Below are positions 6,602 to 12,952 of a DNA stretch of 13,966 nucleotides, piece after piece. This DNA comes from an uncultured Opitutia bacterium. GTDB lineage: Bacteria > Verrucomicrobiota > Verrucomicrobiia > Opitutales > Opitutaceae. Position 1 is the stretch's first letter, and each line of letters opens with the position of its first letter. The stretch covers positions 1 to 13,966 of the forward strand of contig CALFZM010000047.1 of NCBI GenBank assembly GCA_937952235.1, written 5' to 3'. Position numbers and translations under genes: made by a program. A model generated the notes under the pieces. That model did not search any database. It had not been told where the DNA came from and was given only the letters and a program-made list of their open reading frames with translations.

Positions 6602-8155
6602 GTGAACGCTCGCGACATGCCGGTGTGGTCAAAAGCCCTTCACGTGGTGGCGGCGGCACGGACGGCCGCCGCGGGCTGGCGGCTGCGTCGGAACGTCGAC
6701 GAGGCGGGGACCCAGCGGGACGCCTGGCAACACCTCGTCATGCAGCTCGCGCGCACGAAGTTCTGGTCCGCGCGGGGCGTGGGGACCGGCATGACTCTCG
6801 GACAATTCCGTTCCCGCGTCCCGCTGCACACCTACGCCGAAATCGAGCCGGCAGTGCGGCGCATGCGGACGGGCGAGGCGGATGTGCTGTGGCCCGGCGT
6901 CTGCCGGCGCTATGCGTCGACGGCGGGGGTGGAGCACAACGCACCGCGCGTGCTGCCGGTGACCGAGGGGCTGCTCGGACACGTCCGAAGGGCGTCCTTC
7001 GATGCGCTGGCGCTCCAACGGCTTCGCACCGGGCTGCGCCAGCTCAACCGCGGGCACACGTGGCTCTGCGGGAGTCCGGCACAACTCCGCGCTCCCGAAG
7101 GCGAGGGCGCGGCCGTTTCCACCGTCGGCGCCGCACCGGACGCGCTCGTGTTTCCCGGCTTTCTCGCCGCCGGCGGATTCGTGTCCGGCGAATGCGTCGC
7201 GCGCATCCCGGCGTGGCCGGCCGAGGGCGGCACTCTCGCGCTGAACCTCCCTCCCGGGGACGTCGGCCTGATCGCCGGCTCACCCCCCGCGGTGGTCCAG
7301 ATCGGGAGGGCTCAGGCCGCGAGTGGCCACGCGTGGGCCAGCCTGCAGTGCCTCGTGCTGGGCGGCGTGCCCTGGACTCCCTACGCGGACGAGCTGCGCA
7401 CGCTGTTCGGACCCCGCGTGCAGTTCCATGAGATCTACGCCGCCGCGGAGGCCATCATCGCGGCGCAGGCCGGGGCGCCTGGCCAGGGCCTGCGGGTGCT
7501 CGCGGACCATGGCGTGTATTTCGAGTTTCTGCCGATGAGCGATTTCGATGCGGGCGCGGTTGCCGGAAAAGGCGACAAAACCGTGCCGCTGGCGGACGTG
7601 GCGACCGGGGTCGACTACGCGATCGTCCTCACCACGCCGGGGGGCCTCGCGCGCCATGTACTGGGCGACGTGGTGCGTTTCGTGGCGCGACAGCCGGCGC
7701 GCCTCATCTACGTCGGCCATACCCGGCTGCGCCTGAACGGTGCCGGTGAGAATCTCCCGGAATCCGAGCTGACCGACGCCCTCGCCCGGCTGTGCCGCCG
7801 GCGCGGGTGGAGGACCGTCCACTTTCATGTCGCTCCGTGGCAGGAGAGCCCCTCCGCCCCACCCCGGCACGAGTGGTGGATCGAACTGCGCGCCGGCACG
7901 GTCGAGACGCCCATGGGAGGATTCATGGCCCCCGAACTCGACGACGACCTTCAGCGCGTAAATCCCTGTTATTCCCACGTCCGCCAATCCGGCCGGCTGG
8001 CGGCGCCGATTGTCCGGCTCGTGATGCCGGGCGTCTTCGAGCAGTGGCTGCGGGCCACGGGCAGGTGGGACGGACATCTGAAGTTCGCCCGTTGCCGTCC
8101 CGACCGCCAGATCGCCGACGCCCTCGCCGCGCTCACCCAGTTTGCCTCGGTCTGA
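6602..8155 (+). CDS. GH3-family (adenylate-forming fold) protein
   Basis: This 517-residue protein matches the bacterial branch of the GH3 (PF03321) family, best known from plant auxin-amido synthetases that adenylate acids and join them to amines. Landmarks in order: VLWPGVCRRYASTAGVEH (about 95-112), WASLQCLVLGG (about 245), FHEIYAAAEAIIAAQ (275-289), LARHVLGDVVRF (349-360), YVGHTRLRLNGAGENLPESE (370-389) and GHLKFARCRPDRQIADAL near the end. The overall layout and length fit. The first nucleotide-binding motif, usually close to SSGTTxGxxK, is here STAGVEHN without the TT pair or the lysine. Catalytic competence is therefore uncertain. Bacterial substrates are mostly unknown. GTG at 6602 is reported; ATG at 6617 (MPVWSKAL) is a real alternative and neither has a strong Shine-Dalgarno. 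It ends convergent with the TlpA-like gene, sharing a terminator. Confidence 0.83.
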   Translation: MNARDMPVWSKALHVVAAARTAAAGWRLRRNVDEAGTQRDAWQHLVMQLARTKFWSARGVGTGMTLGQFRSRVPLHTYAEIEPAVRRMRTGEADVLWPGVCRRYASTAGVEHNAPRVLPVTEGLLGHVRRASFDALALQRLRTGLRQLNRGHTWLCGSPAQLRAPEGEGAAVSTVGAAPDALVFPGFLAAGGFVSGECVARIPAWPAEGGTLALNLPPGDVGLIAGSPPAVVQIGRAQAASGHAWASLQCLVLGGVPWTPYADELRTLFGPRVQFHEIYAAAEAIIAAQAGAPGQGLRVLADHGVYFEFLPMSDFDAGAVAGKGDKTVPLADVATGVDYAIVLTTPGGLARHVLGDVVRFVARQPARLIYVGHTRLRLNGAGENLPESELTDALARLCRRRGWRTVHFHVAPWQESPSAPPRHEWWIELRAGTVETPMGGFMAPELDDDLQRVNPCYSHVRQSGRLAAPIVRLVMPGVFEQWLRATGRWDGHLKFARCRPDRQIADALAALTQFASV

Positions 8156-8226
8156 GGGCGCAGATAGCCTCCGAACGAGAGGAAATGGCGGCGACGGATC
8201 GGAGGCCGCTGAAGGCAACGGCGAGA

Positions 8227-8304
8227 GGGGGAGCGGGCGAATTCCTCAAGTCGCTGCGGAGCGATTCGTCGAACGTCAGCCGCCTCGGGACAGGCGGCTC
8301 CACC
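8227..8304 (+). repeat. Degenerate REP/BIME-like element (copy D)
   Basis: This copy lies 71 bases after the GH3-like stop. The second unit is well kept: stem AGCCGCCT / AGGCGGCT at 8278-8299 followed by CCACC. The first unit is decayed: foot GGGG instead of GTGG, and GCGGGCGAATT in place of GCGGCTTGT, two bases longer than in other copies. The tail CCTCAAG-T-CGCTGCGGA still aligns. A separate inverted repeat, GCCTCCGA (8167-8174) / TCGGAGGC (8199-8206), sits just before it. Confidence 0.78.
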
Positions 8305-8379
8305 TTGCTCAAACGGTAGCTCGGACGGCGCGAAGATTCCTGAAAATTCCGGCCGACGCTGGCATGCGGGCTGCTCACT

Positions 8380-8434
8380 AAAACCATCCTGCCCAAGCAG
8401 GGTTTTGGGTAGCGTGAGCCGGCCGCAAGGCCGG
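8380..8434 (+). other. Two hairpins upstream of the shared terminator
   Basis: Two compact stem-loops lie between copy D and the terminator. The first is AAAAC-cat-CCTGC, loop CCAA, GCAGG-GTTTT (8380-8406). The second is CCGGCC, GNRA-type loop GCAA, GGCCGG (8419-8434), followed by an A-rich stretch to 8446. With the terminator they could form the 3' structure of the GH3-like mRNA or a small RNA of about 110 bases. No known riboswitch family is matched. Confidence 0.4.
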
Positions 8435-8448
8435 AAACAGAAAAAACT

Positions 8449-8487
8449 GGGGCCGGCGTTAAGGGGTTATCGCCGGCCCCTTTTTTT
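8449..8487. terminator. Bidirectional intrinsic terminator
   Basis: A perfect 10-bp stem, GGGGCCGGCG (8449-8458) and CGCCGGCCCC (8471-8480), encloses a 12-base loop. Seven T follow at 8481-8487 on the plus strand. The six A at 8441-8446 give a T-run two bases after the stem on the minus strand. It therefore serves both the GH3-like gene (+) and the TlpA-like gene (-), which converge here. Confidence 0.92.
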
Positions 8488-8540
8488 GTCTCCGCATCCC
8501 GGGCCGGCCGGCCGGTGCGCGGGGGCGCGCCACCGGGGGC

Positions 8541-9047
8541 TCAGGACGTTTCGTCCAGCAACGCGACGATCTTCTTCTCGTACACTTCCTTCGGCTCCAT
8601 GCCGACCTTGCGATCGCGAATCTGGCCCTGGCGATCGATGAGAAAGGTGGTCGGGATGCCTTCCACGCCCCCGAAGTCGGAGACGACCTTGTCGTCGCCC
8701 ATCACCAACGGATAATTGATGCCGGTCTTGGTGGCGAACGCCTTCACGACGTCGGGGCCGGCCTGGTCGAGGGAGACGCCGACGATCACCAGGCCCTTCG
8801 GGCCGTACTTCTGCTGCAATTCAATGTACCCGGGGATTTCCTCCCGGCAGGGCGGGCACCAGGTGGCCCAAAAATCGACCACGACGACCTTGCCCTTGAA
8901 GTCTTCCGAACTGACCGGCTTGCCCGCCAGATCCTCCAACTTCCACGTGGGCGCCTTCCCCAAGGCGGCGGCGGATTTCGAACAGGCGGAAAACAGGCCG
9001 GCGGCGACGGCAAGGGCACAGGCGGTGACGAGGAGGCGGGCGATCAT
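8541..9047 (-). CDS. TlpA-like thiol-disulfide oxidoreductase, probable lipoprotein
   Basis: This 168-residue protein has a single thioredoxin-fold domain of the TlpA/ResA type. VVVDFWATWCPPCREEIPGY places the redox pair at C64 and C67, and GIPTTFLID carries the cis-proline loop. The N-terminus (MIARLLVTACALAVAAGLFS, then AC) is a hydrophobic signal ending at C22 in a lipobox-like FSAC, so a membrane-anchored extracytoplasmic lipoprotein is likely. Family members reduce or exchange disulfides, often during cytochrome c maturation or general periplasmic thiol control; no cytochrome genes are nearby. The ATG at 9047 begins the signal peptide and is preferred to the 14-codon upstream extension. 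No Shine-Dalgarno is visible. It is downstream of the LysR gene on the same strand, but a hairpin lies between, and it ends at the shared terminator. Confidence 0.92.
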   Translation of the reverse strand: MIARLLVTACALAVAAGLFSACSKSAAALGKAPTWKLEDLAGKPVSSEDFKGKVVVVDFWATWCPPCREEIPGYIELQQKYGPKGLVIVGVSLDQAGPDVVKAFATKTGINYPLVMGDDKVVSDFGGVEGIPTTFLIDRQGQIRDRKVGMEPKEVYEKKIVALLDETS

Positions 9048-9097
9048 GATGGGAAAGGGGCAACAAAGCCATGAGAGCGGCGGCGGCAAATTTTCTT

Positions 9098-9140
9098 CCC
9101 TCCGGCCGGCGCGACGGAGCCGGCCGGCCTCGTCGGAGGG
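9098..9140. repeat. Inverted repeat between the LysR and TlpA-like genes
   Basis: CCGGCCGGC (9102-9110) pairs perfectly with GCCGGCCGG (9119-9127). An alternative outer pairing is CCCTCCG (9098-9104) with CGGAGGG (9134-9140). The structure falls in the 111-base gap downstream of the LysR stop. There is no good T-run on the minus strand, so it would be at most a weak or factor-dependent terminator for the LysR transcript. Confidence 0.4.
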
Positions 9141-9158
9141 ACGGCGACCGGCGCGCCC

Positions 9159-10058
9159 CTAGTTCTGGCGGCTTTCCGGCAGGTCGAGACCGAGCGTCTC
9201 GATGAACTTTTTCATCGCCGGCGTCAGGACGCGACCCTTGCGGTGGAGAATCGCGAGCGGCCGGGTGAATTCCCGGCCGCGGAAATGCAGGACCGCGAGC
9301 GTGCCCTGTTTCTGTTCCTGCGCCACCGTGGCCTGGGGCACGATCGCGATGCCGTGGTCGATTTCCACCGCGCGCTTCACCGTCTCGATGTTGTCGAACT
9401 CCATCACCGGCTCGATCTCCAGCTTGTGCTCGCGGAAGATGACGTCGACCGCCTTGCGCGTGGGAATGTCGGGATCGAAGCCGATGAACTTCTGCCCGGT
9501 CAGGTCCTTCACCTCGATGTCCGTGCGCTTCGACAGCGCATGGTTCGGGTGCGTGATCAGCACGAGGTGATCGTTGCGGAACGGCAGGACCTCGATCTGT
9601 CGCTGCTTCACCGGGAACGCCACCAGCCCGAAGTCGACGGAGTTGTGCAGGATATCCTCGTACACGAGGTTCGAGCGGCGGTACTCCACCCGCACGTTGA
9701 CCGAGGGATAGTCGTGCAGGAACTTCTTGATGAAGGGCGGCAGTTCGTGGAGCCCGATCGAGTAGATGGTGGAAATCCGGATCGTGCCGCTGATTACCTT
9801 CTTCATCTCCTGCAGTTCGGAGAGCAGCTTCTCGTAGGTGTGGAGGACCTCCTTGGCGGCGTCGTAGACGCGGGTGCCTTCCCGCGTCAGTTGAAACTGC
9901 TTCTGGCTTCGGTCGATCAGCAGCGTCTTGAAGTGGCGCTCCATCGCGCGCGCCTGCTGGCTCACGGCAGACTGGGTGATGCCGTTGAGCTTGGCTGATT
10001 TTGAAAAGCTCTTCGTCTCGACCAGGTCCGCGAAAATTTTGAAATTCTCAATCTGCAT
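9159..10058 (-). CDS. LysR-family transcriptional regulator
   Basis: This 299-residue protein has the classic N-terminal winged helix-turn-helix: FKIFADLVETKSFSKSAKLN, then GITQSAVSQQARAMERHF and LLIDRSQKQFQLTREG, within residues 1-65. A linker helix and a two-lobed effector-binding domain (about 90-290) follow, with GTIRISTIYSIGLHELPP and DFGLVAFPV. The effector is unknown; the domain has a CysB/CysL/CbbR flavour but cannot be assigned further. The ATG at 10058 is well supported because GAGGG stands six bases upstream, the only clear Shine-Dalgarno in the window. The gene uses more A/T-rich codons near its start than its neighbours. It is divergent from yggS across 78 bases, the usual LysR arrangement of regulating itself and a divergent neighbour, so yggS and the genes after it are candidate targets. 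Confidence 0.93.
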   Translation of the reverse strand: MQIENFKIFADLVETKSFSKSAKLNGITQSAVSQQARAMERHFKTLLIDRSQKQFQLTREGTRVYDAAKEVLHTYEKLLSELQEMKKVISGTIRISTIYSIGLHELPPFIKKFLHDYPSVNVRVEYRRSNLVYEDILHNSVDFGLVAFPVKQRQIEVLPFRNDHLVLITHPNHALSKRTDIEVKDLTGQKFIGFDPDIPTRKAVDVIFREHKLEIEPVMEFDNIETVKRAVEIDHGIAIVPQATVAQEQKQGTLAVLHFRGREFTRPLAILHRKGRVLTPAMKKFIETLGLDLPESRQN

Positions 10059-10136
10059 GATTAGCCCTCGTTCTTGCGGCCACACTAGAAACTGCCGACT
10101 CGCCGTAAATGCTTAAGTAGTTCTGCTAAACGCACC
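10059..10136. promoter_or_regulatory. LysR/yggS divergent intergenic region, possible LysR box
   Basis: This is the most A+T-rich spacer in the window and must contain the LysR start signals and probably those of yggS. A T-N11-A-type candidate, TTAAGTAGTTCTGCTAA (10113-10129), has matching TTA/TAA ends but little inner symmetry, and lies seven bases before the yggS ATG. On the minus strand, TTTACG and TAGTGT spaced by 16 bases are a weak -35/-10 pair for the LysR gene. All site calls here are tentative. Confidence 0.4.
10065..10069 (-). promoter_or_regulatory. Shine-Dalgarno of the LysR gene
   Basis: On the minus strand GAGGG occupies these five bases, six bases before the ATG at 10058. It decides the start over the upstream in-frame extension, and it stands out because the other genes in this window lack such a site. 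Confidence 0.75.
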
Positions 10137-10859
10137 ATGATCGAGTACGATGACTTTGCCCGCCGGGCCGACGCGCTCCGGGCGCGGATCGCCGCCGCCT
10201 GCGCCGCCGCGGGGCGCGATCCGGCCACGGTGGAACTGCTCGCCGTGACGAAGACCCACCCCGCTGCCGCGGCGGACTACGCGGCGCGCTATGGATTGCG
10301 CGCGGTGGGAGAAAACCGGGTGCAGGAGGGCGTCGCGAAGCGGGCGGAGGTCGCCCCGGCAAGCGCGGGGTTGAAATGGGAATTGATCGGCCACCTGCAG
10401 TCCAACAAGGCGCGCCTGGCGGCGGAACACTTCGACCGGGTGCAGAGTGTCGACAGCGAGAAGCTGCTGCATCACCTCGACCGGGCCGCCGGCGAGCTCG
10501 GCCGGACGCTGCCCGTGTTGCTGCAGATCAATGCCGGGCAGGATCCGGCGAAGTTCGGCGCGGAGACGGTTGATGCGCCGCGCCTGCTCGAAGGGGCGCT
10601 GGCGAAGACGCACCTGCGGGTCGAAGGCCTGATGACGATCGCGCCGCTCGGCGCGACGCCCTCGGAGACGGCGGCCCTGGCGGCGCGCACGTTCACGGCG
10701 CTGCGTGAGCTGCGCGACACCCTCGCCGCGCGTTTCGGCCGGCCCCTGCCCGAACTTTCGATGGGCATGACCGGCGACCTCGCGTCCGCCGTCGCCGCCG
10801 GCAGCACCCTCGTGCGCGTCGGCACCGCGCTGTATGGGGCGCGCGACGCGGGGCCGTAA
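10137..10859 (+). CDS. yggS: YggS/PLPBP-family pyridoxal phosphate homeostasis protein
   Basis: This 240-residue protein is of normal family length. It binds pyridoxal 5'-phosphate and buffers the cofactor and amino/keto acid pools; no enzymatic reaction is firmly established for the family. Diagnostic motifs are LLAVTKTHP (PLP lysine K39), AVGENRVQE, KWELIGHLQSNK, VQSVDS, EGLMTIAP, LSMGMTGDLASAVAAGSTLV and VGTALYG, which together form the complete alanine-racemase-like barrel with its phosphate site. The ATG at 10137 directly opens the conserved region; there is no Shine-Dalgarno. It is divergent from the LysR gene and is followed after 83 bases by the SirB1-like gene on the same strand, then aroE and the prepilin peptidase gene. 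Confidence 0.96.
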   Translation: MIEYDDFARRADALRARIAAACAAAGRDPATVELLAVTKTHPAAAADYAARYGLRAVGENRVQEGVAKRAEVAPASAGLKWELIGHLQSNKARLAAEHFDRVQSVDSEKLLHHLDRAAGELGRTLPVLLQINAGQDPAKFGAETVDAPRLLEGALAKTHLRVEGLMTIAPLGATPSETAALAARTFTALRELRDTLAARFGRPLPELSMGMTGDLASAVAAGSTLVRVGTALYGARDAGP

Positions 10860-10915
10860 GCGCACCGGGCGCCAGCAAAATATCGCGCCGCCGGGCGCCT
10901 TTCCCAGTTGCGCCA

Positions 10916-10941
10916 GCAGGGAAAAGTTTTTCCGTTCCTGC
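10916..10941 (+). promoter_or_regulatory. Hairpin just before the SirB1-like gene
   Basis: GGAAAA (10920-10925) pairs with TTTTCC (10928-10933), and outer GCAGG (10916-10920) can pair with CCTGC (10937-10941). The structure ends one base before the GTG start at 10943, so it would cover the ribosome entry region. It could be a weak yggS terminator, a translational control element or an operator; the sequence does not decide. Confidence 0.4.
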
Positions 10942-10942
10942 C

Positions 10943-11812
10943 GTGGAAACGGAAATTCCCGGTGCCGCGGAGCGTGAGGCGTTGCTGAGCCTGCTCGATG
11001 ATCCGAGCCCGGCGGTGCGGCGCGCCCTGCTCGCCCGGTTTTCCCAGCTCGGAGCGGCGGCGGTGCCCATGCTGCAGGCCGCCGTGTGCGGCCCGAATCG
11101 CATCCTTGGGCGGCATGCCGCGCGGTTCCTGCAGGAGTTGAATTTGTCTGATCCGGTCGCGGAATTCTCCGGCTTCATCCGCTCGCTGAACTACGAGCTC
11201 GAGTCTGGCGCGCTCCTGCTGGCCCGGACCGTCTCACCGCAGCTCGACAGCGGTGCATGCTGCACCCAGCTCGACGCGATCGCCGCCCGCTGCCGCGAGC
11301 TCATCGTGGAGCCTTCGTCGGCGCGCGAGAAGTGCCGCATCGTCAATCGCGTGCTCTTCCACGAGTGGGGTTTCCACGGCAACGTCGAGCACTACACCGA
11401 TCCGCGGAACAGCTTCCTCGACCAGGTGCTCGAGCGCCGCACCGGCATTCCGCTGTCGCTCAGCATCGTGTACCTGCTCGTCGCGGGGCGGCTGGGGCTC
11501 GACCTGGAGCCGGTGGGGCTGCCGGGCCACTTCCTGGTCGGCTGCTTCACCGATGACCTGCCGTTCTTCATCGATCCCTTCGACCGCGGGGTGTTTCGCG
11601 ACGCGGAGGAGATCTTCGACCTGCTGCGGGCGAACAACGTCACGCCGAAGGTGACGGATCTCGCGCCGACCCCGGTGCGCGAGGTGCTGTGCCGGAGCTG
11701 CCGCAACCTGGTGAACCACTACACGGCCGCCGGCGACCCGGAGCGTGCGCGGTTGTTTGCGCGGTTCGTCGACGAGTTCGAGGCGACGCACGAGAAACAC
11801 GCGGCGGGCTGA
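10943..11812 (+). CDS. SirB1-like transglutaminase-fold protein with HEAT-like N-terminus
   Basis: This 289-residue protein has two parts. Residues about 10-65 look like HEAT-type helices (LLSLLDDPSPAVRRALLARF, then LGAAAVPMLQAAV). Residues about 75-270 match the SirB1 / Transglut_core2 family (PF13369): NRVLFHEWGFHGN (135-147), RNSFLDQVLERRTGIPLSLS (155-174), VGLPGHFLVG (191-200) and FFIDPFDRGVF. Members of this group often lack the full transglutaminase catalytic triad and their role is poorly known. The GTG at 10943 is the earliest start in frame that keeps the helical region; no Shine-Dalgarno is visible, and a hairpin abuts it. It sits between yggS and aroE in the same direction, likely co-transcribed. 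I see no signal peptide or membrane segment. Confidence 0.88.
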   Translation: METEIPGAAEREALLSLLDDPSPAVRRALLARFSQLGAAAVPMLQAAVCGPNRILGRHAARFLQELNLSDPVAEFSGFIRSLNYELESGALLLARTVSPQLDSGACCTQLDAIAARCRELIVEPSSAREKCRIVNRVLFHEWGFHGNVEHYTDPRNSFLDQVLERRTGIPLSLSIVYLLVAGRLGLDLEPVGLPGHFLVGCFTDDLPFFIDPFDRGVFRDAEEIFDLLRANNVTPKVTDLAPTPVREVLCRSCRNLVNHYTAAGDPERARLFARFVDEFEATHEKHAAG

Positions 11813-11832
11813 CCGCCCGGCCGCCGGGAAGT

Positions 11833-11921
11833 CGGGATTTGAGGGATTGAGTCTTCCGATCCGCCCCGGGCGGAGCCCGGCCTCCCGCGCCTCGGTTTCA
11901 ACGCTCGAAACTCAAATCCCG
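11833..11921 (+). repeat. Long-arm inverted repeat upstream of aroE
   Basis: CGGGATTTGAG (11833-11843) and CTCAAATCCCG (11911-11921) are perfect 11-bp arms separated by 67 bases. The interval can itself fold through CCGCCC / GGGCGG around 11861-11873. The stretch after the right arm is unusually A+T rich for this window. It lies between the SirB1-like stop and the aroE start and may be a leader structure or a remnant of a dispersed repeat. Confidence 0.5.
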
Positions 11922-11954
11922 GATTCAAAGTTTCAGATCACAAACCCACCCCCT

Positions 11955-12872
11955 TTGTCCCCCTCTCCCGTCCTCGATCTCGCCGCGCTGGCCGCCTGGG
12001 CGCGTCCCGGCACGTCGCTCGCGGTGCTTGGCCACCCGATCCGGCACTCGATCTCTCCGCCGATGCATAACGCGGCCCTCGCCGGTCTGGCCGGCGGGGA
12101 CCCGCGTTTCGCCGATTGGGAATACTTCCGCTTCGACATTCCGCCCACCGATCTGCCCCGGGCGCTCGAACTCCTGCACGCGCGTCGGTTCCGCGGCGTG
12201 AACCTCACCGTTCCCCACAAGGTGCTCGCCTTCGACCGCGTGGCGCACATCGACGACGCCGCCCGCCCGGTGGGCGCGGTCAACACGCTGCGATGGCATG
12301 CCGACGGGTGGGAGGGTTTCAACACCGACGGCTATGGTCTGGCGACCGCGATCCGGGAGACGTTCGGTCGCGAACTCGCCGGCGCCGACGTGATCCTGCT
12401 CGGCGCGGGCGGCGCGGCGCGCGGGGCCGCGGTCGAATGCCTGCAGCGCGGCTGCGCGTCCCTCGCCGTTGCCAATCGCACGGCCGCCAACCTCGAGGCA
12501 CTGCTGCGCGACCTCGCGCCACTGGCCGCCGCCAGCCGGTGCCGCGGCTTCTCGCCCGCCGAACCTCCCCGCGATCTTCCCGCCGGGGCGTTGGTGATCA
12601 ACGCCACCAGTGCCGGTCTGCGCGACTCGGATCCCCTGCCGGTCGATCTCGGGGCGCTGCCGCGCCCTGCGGCGGTGTACGACATGATCTACAATCCGCC
12701 CCAAACCCGCCTGCTCGCCGCCGCCGCCGCCCTGGGCCTGCCGGCGGCCAACGGCCTCGACATGCTGGTGCACCAGGGCGCCAGGGCGCTCGAAATCTGG
12801 AGCGGCGTGCCGGCGGCACGGACCGCCCCCGCGATGGCCGCCGCGGCCCGCGCGGCGCTCGGGCGCCAATAG
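11955..12872 (+). CDS. aroE: Shikimate dehydrogenase
   Basis: This protein (305 residues from the proposed TTG) reduces 3-dehydroshikimate to shikimate with NADPH in aromatic amino acid synthesis, in the cytosol. Motifs are complete: AVLGHPIRHSISPPMHNAAL (SxS at 32-34), NLTVPHK (catalytic K89), VGAVNTL, GFNTDGYG (catalytic D125), the nucleotide loop GAGGAARG (150-157), ANRTAANLEAL, INATSAGL, YDMIYNPPQT and the closing NGLDMLVHQGARALEIW. No ATG or GTG lies between the upstream frame opening and the conserved core. TTG at 11955 gives about 20 residues before the first strand, as expected; another TTG at 11847 would add 36 unconserved residues. There is no Shine-Dalgarno at either. It is 142 bases after the SirB1-like gene and 80 before the prepilin peptidase gene. 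Confidence 0.95.
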   Translation: MSPSPVLDLAALAAWARPGTSLAVLGHPIRHSISPPMHNAALAGLAGGDPRFADWEYFRFDIPPTDLPRALELLHARRFRGVNLTVPHKVLAFDRVAHIDDAARPVGAVNTLRWHADGWEGFNTDGYGLATAIRETFGRELAGADVILLGAGGAARGAAVECLQRGCASLAVANRTAANLEALLRDLAPLAAASRCRGFSPAEPPRDLPAGALVINATSAGLRDSDPLPVDLGALPRPAAVYDMIYNPPQTRLLAAAAALGLPAANGLDMLVHQGARALEIWSGVPAARTAPAMAAAARAALGRQ

Positions 12873-12885
12873 TTCGTAAACCCCG

Positions 12886-12906
12886 CGCCGCGAGCAGCTC
12901 GCGGCG
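12886..12906 (+). repeat. Near-perfect 21-base palindrome after aroE
   Basis: The arms CGCCGCGAGC and GCTCGCGGCG are exact inverse complements around a single central A. The palindrome is 13 bases after the aroE stop and 46 before the prepilin peptidase ATG. AAGTTTCT follows, too poor in T for a strong intrinsic terminator. It may be a weak terminator or mRNA stabiliser for aroE, or a protein-binding site. Confidence 0.55.
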
Positions 12907-12952
12907 AAGTTTCTGCGTGAGCTTTGCCTCCGGCGTGTTCATATCGCGCCGA

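Noticed and set aside
8380..8487. preQ1-I or cyclic di-GMP riboswitch
   Set aside because: Short resemblances (a hairpin followed by an A-rich tail, GCAA and GGTAG pieces) are not arranged as in either aptamer, and the region lies at the 3' ends of two convergent genes, not in a leader.
8380..8487. Small signal recognition particle RNA
   Set aside because: The conserved GGAAGGAAGCAGC-type loop region is missing.
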